The notes beneath the pieces were generated by a model, which was not told where the DNA came from, did no database searches, and saw only the letters and a list, made by a program, of their open reading frames with translations. DNA of 10,045 nucleotides from Actinomycetes bacterium (GTDB lineage: Bacteria > Actinomycetota > Actinomycetes > S36-B12 > UBA5976), in NCBI GenBank assembly GCA_021784375.1, contig JAJXSV010000071.1, forward strand, positions 1 through 10,045. Direction: 5' to 3'. How positions within the stretch are numbered: position 1 is the first letter of the stretch; each line of letters opens with the position of its first letter. Shown here one piece after another: positions 7,799 through 10,045 of the stretch. The position numbers were made by a program, and so were the translations under genes.

Positions 7799-8488
7799 TC
7801 AGCGTCCGTTGATGAAGTCCGCAGGCGCGATGCGCGGCCCGGTGAAGAAGGGGATCTCCTCACGCACGTGGCGTCGGGCGCCGGTGGCTCGCAGTTCGCG
7901 CATGAGGTCGACGATGTCATGGAGCACCGGACCCTCGAAGGCGAGCAGCCACTCGTAGTCGCCGAGCGCGAAGGACGCCACGGTGTTCGAGAGGATGTCC
8001 GGGTACTTGCGGCCCGCCATGCCGTGCTCGACGAGGAGCGCGCGCCGCTCGTCCTCCGGCAGCAGGTACCACTCGTACGAGCGGACGAAGGGGTAGAGGC
8101 ACAGGTAGGCGCCGGGCGCCTCGTCGCGCATGAAGGCGGGGGTGTGCCCACGGTTGAACTCGGCCGGTCGATGGAGGGCGACCGACGACCAGTGGGGGGC
8201 GAAGTAGTCACCGAGCTCGCCTGCGCGGAAGCGTCCGTAGACGGCCTGCAGCGCCTCCACGTTGTCGGCGTGCCACCAGATGAGCAGGTCCGCCCCGGCA
8301 CGCATGCCACGGATGTCGTACCAGCCGCGCGTCACGACGCCATCGGCCTCCACCTCGGAGGTGAGGGATGCGAGTTCCTCGAGCAACGCGGTGCGATCCT
8401 CGGGAAGACGCTCCACCTGCTCGAACACCGACCACATCGTGTAGCGGATGGTGTCGTTGATCTCCCGGGCCTTGGGCTTGTCCGTCAT
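7799..8488 (-). CDS. chdC: Coproheme decarboxylase (HemQ)
   Basis: A 229-residue protein of the chlorite-dismutase superfamily that converts coproheme to heme b with peroxide, the last step of the coproporphyrin-dependent pathway. It shows the actinobacterial form: [12 protein letters not shown] (11-22), [21 protein letters not shown] (54-74), [13 protein letters not shown] (132-144) and [11 protein letters not shown] (155-165). By alignment with the studied actinobacterial enzyme (a constant offset of three residues as I recall it), Tyr132 is the reactive tyrosine, His155 the proximal heme ligand and His115 (FNRGHTPAF) the distal histidine specific to this clade. The start shares ATGA with the hemE stop and has a strong GGGAGA ribosome site 7 bases upstream. 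Its presence decides the substrates assigned to CgoX and CpfC. Confidence 0.97.
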   Translation of the reverse strand: MTDKPKAREINDTIRYTMWSVFEQVERLPEDRTALLEELASLTSEVEADGVVTRGWYDIRGMRAGADLLIWWHADNVEALQAVYGRFRAGELGDYFAPHWSSVALHRPAEFNRGHTPAFMRDEAPGAYLCLYPFVRSYEWYLLPEDERRALLVEHGMAGRKYPDILSNTVASFALGDYEWLLAFEGPVLHDIVDLMRELRATGARRHVREEIPFFTGPRIAPADFINGR

Positions 8489-9522
8489 GCAACTTCTCCC
8501 TCGAGCGAGTGGACGAGTTCGACGATCCTCGTGAGCACGGTCGGATCGGTCTCCGGCATGACGCCGTGACCGAGGTTGAAGACGTGCCCTCGGGCGCTGC
8601 GGCCGACGCGCACGAGCTCGCGCACGCGCTCCTCGATGACCGGCCAGGGCGCGAACAGGAGCGCGGGATCGAGGTTGCCCTGGACCGCGTACTTGGTGCC
8701 GAGACGGCGGATCGCGTCGTCGAGTTCAACGCGGAAGTCCACACCGACGCAGGTTGCCCCCGCGGCACCGATCTCCTCCAACAACTCGCCGGTTCCCACG
8801 CCGAAGTGGATGCGCGGCACCTCGCCGGCGAAGGAGAGCGCTGTGCGCGAATGCGGCTGGACGAAGTCCACGTAGTCACGACGGGAGAGTGCGCCGGCCC
8901 AGGAGTCGAACAGCTGCACGACCTGCGCGCCGTTGGCGACCTGCAACTGCAGGAAGCGACCGGAGATGCGGGCCAGACGATCGAGCAGGGCGTGCCAGAG
9001 TGCCGGTGCGCCGTACATCATGGCCTTGGTGTTGGTGTAGCTGCGGCTGGGACCGCCCTCGATGAGGTAGGAGGCCAAGGTGAAGGGAGCCCCGGCGAAG
9101 CCGATGAGCGCCACGGACGGATCGAGTTCCGTTCGCAGGGTGCGGACTGCCTCCAGCACCGGCGCGACGTCGGCCGCCTCCGGCTCGCGCAGGGCGGCGA
9201 GTTGCTGCTCGCTGCGCACCGGATTCGCGATGATCGGGCCCTTGCCCGCGACGATGTCGAGGTCGACGCCGATCGCCTTCAGGGGCACCACGATGTCCGA
9301 GAACAGGATCGCCGCGTCGACGCCGTGCCGACGCACCGGCTGCATCGTGATCTCCGTGATGAGTTCGGCGTCGAAGCAGGACGTCAGCATCGAGTGCTCG
9401 GCGCGCAGGGCGCGGTACTCGGGAAGTGAGCGGCCGGCCTGACGCATGAACCACACGGGTGGCACCGCCGTGGCTGCGCCCCCCGCGGCGCGCACCAATG
9501 CGGGCGCGGAGGTGTCGTGCAT
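8485..9522 (-). CDS. hemE: Uroporphyrinogen III decarboxylase
   Basis: A 345-residue enzyme, normal length, that removes four acetate carboxyls from uroporphyrinogen III to give coproporphyrinogen III. The signature [17 protein letters not shown] (21-37) contains substrate-binding Arg27 and Arg31. [13 protein letters not shown] (73-85) carries the key Asp76, [17 protein letters not shown] (141-157) carries Tyr153, and FNLGHGV (315-321) carries His319. It is the first gene of the operon. The ATG at 9522 puts the signature 20 residues from the N terminus, as in relatives. No Shine-Dalgarno precedes it; instead TACACT lies six bases upstream, so the mRNA may be leaderless. The frame stays open upstream (GTG at 9585), but that extension has no ribosome site or homology. 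Confidence 0.97.
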   Translation of the reverse strand: MHDTSAPALVRAAGGAATAVPPVWFMRQAGRSLPEYRALRAEHSMLTSCFDAELITEITMQPVRRHGVDAAILFSDIVVPLKAIGVDLDIVAGKGPIIANPVRSEQQLAALREPEAADVAPVLEAVRTLRTELDPSVALIGFAGAPFTLASYLIEGGPSRSYTNTKAMMYGAPALWHALLDRLARISGRFLQLQVANGAQVVQLFDSWAGALSRRDYVDFVQPHSRTALSFAGEVPRIHFGVGTGELLEEIGAAGATCVGVDFRVELDDAIRRLGTKYAVQGNLDPALLFAPWPVIEERVRELVRVGRSARGHVFNLGHGVMPETDPTVLTRIVELVHSLEGEVA

Positions 9523-9528
9523 GACCGG

Positions 9529-9534
9529 AGTGTA
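9529..9534 (-). promoter_or_regulatory. Putative -10 element for a leaderless hemE operon transcript
   Basis: On the minus strand TACACT matches the TAnnnT form of actinobacterial -10 boxes. It is followed by exactly six bases (CCGGTC) and then the hemE ATG, so a standard start site would fall on the A of the start codon. This agrees with the absence of a ribosome binding site. No good -35 hexamer is visible at 16-18 bases spacing (9552-9557 reads GAAGCG on this strand). Confidence 0.5.
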
Positions 9535-9556
9535 TGGAGCGATCCGCCCGTCGCTT

Positions 9557-9571
9557 CCGACGGCCCGTCGG
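9557..9571. promoter_or_regulatory. 15-base perfect palindrome, possible operator or activator site
   Basis: CCGACGG-C-CCGTCGG is a perfect inverted repeat with 7-base arms and a one-base centre at 9564, 42 bases from the hemE ATG. If transcription starts at that ATG, the centre is where class II activators sit, touching the -35 position. A further half-site CCGTCG lies at 9548-9553 and can pair with 9558-9563 across a CTTC loop, and a partial one (CCGTC) is at 9578-9582. No known regulator motif (for example the IdeR/DtxR box) is recognised, and GC-rich DNA makes such repeats easier to get by chance. Confidence 0.35.
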
Positions 9572-9938
9572 CTACGCCCGTCCACCGCAGCATCTGCAAC
9601 CTCATGCCATTCCCCCTTGCTCAGCGCCGGGACACCGTTGCAGTGGACGCGGGATAGCCACATTCCCACCCGCATCATGGATGCGTCGGCCATTGACGCA
9701 CCGAGCTTCCGGGCGCAGCATGGGGGCAACGCAACGTGCACACATCATCGCGACCGCCCCACTCCTGACCACCGTATGGATGGACGACGCGGCAGTGGGG
9801 CCCGCCCCCGAGAGCCCCGGATGCATGGCATAGCCGCCTCTTCCGCTTCGCTGGGCAGTCCGAAACCGGAGGAGATCCAGTTCGACGGCGACTCTGCACG
9901 TCACCGTCGTGGACGACCGCACCCCGTGTGCGGCAGTC

Positions 9939-9953
9939 GGCCCGGTCCGGGCC
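9939..9953. repeat. 15-base GC-only-arm palindrome in the intergenic region
   Basis: GGCCCGG-T-CCGGGCC is a perfect inverted repeat with the same geometry (7-base arms, one-base centre) as the palindrome beside hemE, but a different sequence. No T-run follows on either strand, so it is unlikely to be an intrinsic terminator. It may be a protein site or chance in GC-rich DNA. Confidence 0.3.
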
Positions 9954-10045
9954 CGCTCGCCCCCCAATGCCTGGCTCCGGATCGGGCTCGGTCCTTGCCA
10001 AAGACAGGCTCCAGCGGCAGCATACAGAACAAACAAGTTTAAAAA

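Larger units (their letters stand above)
9523..10045. other. Upstream intergenic region with no convincing gene
   Basis: About 520 bases to the right of hemE. It contains the putative hemE promoter and palindrome near its left end and another palindrome at 9939-9953. Open frames on both strands here are low-complexity, rich in Arg, Pro, Gly and Cys, and start from poor sites; none resembles a known protein. A minus-strand frame from TTG 10036 to 9602 (144 codons) is the longest candidate and looks spurious. I see no tRNA, rRNA, riboswitch signature or terminator with a T-run. The last 25 bases are strikingly AT-rich and may belong to a promoter that continues beyond the window. Confidence 0.6.

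Noticed and set aside
9523..9741. Extension of hemE to 418 residues
   Set aside because: HemE homologues begin about 20 residues before the FMRQAGR signature, which is met by the ATG at 9522; the extension has no ribosome site or family similarity.
9794..9822. GGGGC-CC-GCCCC repeats as a terminator
   Set aside because: The stem is short and pure GC with no downstream T-run on either strand; likely chance in GC-rich DNA.
9602..10036. Minus-strand open frame of 144 codons upstream of hemE (TTG start)
   Set aside because: There is no ribosome site, composition is unlike a folded protein, and codon use lacks the third-position GC bias of the neighbours; considered noncoding.
9600..10045. Riboswitch, tRNA or T-box leader in the region upstream of hemE
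   Set aside because: I found no B12-box, no TTCRA tRNA loop with matching stems, and no hairpin followed by a T-run.

Overview
The window is a single run of ten tightly packed genes, all on the minus strand, followed at the right end by about 520 bases with no convincing gene. The DNA is GC-rich. The protein types (actinobacterial HemQ/ChdC with a distal His, a ferrochelatase with a Cys-rich C-terminal tail, the coproporphyrin-dependent heme branch) point to an Actinomycetota genome, probably an uncultivated or streamlined lineage. The lineage is an inference; no marker gene settles it.

Read in the direction of transcription (right to left), the order is hemE (9522-8485), hemQ/chdC (8488-7799), hemH/cpfC (7796-6735), hemA (6733-5765), hemC (5768-4851), hemD (4840-4109), hemB (4116-3151), hemL (3166-1859), hemY/cgoX (1856-450), then the first 151 codons of a radical SAM protein (453 to the window edge). 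Every junction is an overlap or a gap of at most 10 bases, so this looks like one polycistronic operon.

Together these genes cover the whole route from glutamyl-tRNA to heme. HemA and HemL make 5-aminolevulinate, HemB makes porphobilinogen, HemC and HemD make uroporphyrinogen III, and HemE makes coproporphyrinogen III. CgoX oxidises that to coproporphyrin III, CpfC inserts iron, and ChdC decarboxylates coproheme to heme. Only the general-purpose glutamyl-tRNA synthetase is absent. No siroheme or cobalamin branch enzyme is present, and HemD stands alone.

The right-hand end (9523-10045) holds the likely control region of the operon. A TACACT -10 element lies exactly six bases before the hemE ATG, which suggests a leaderless transcript, and a perfect 15-base palindrome is centred 42 bases upstream of that ATG. 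The main oddities are a glutamyl-tRNA reductase that ends before the usual dimerisation domain, a HemB metal site of mixed Cys/Asp type, a diverged HemC cofactor loop, and the radical SAM gene at the operon's end. I see no defence system, mobile element, CRISPR array or RNA gene.
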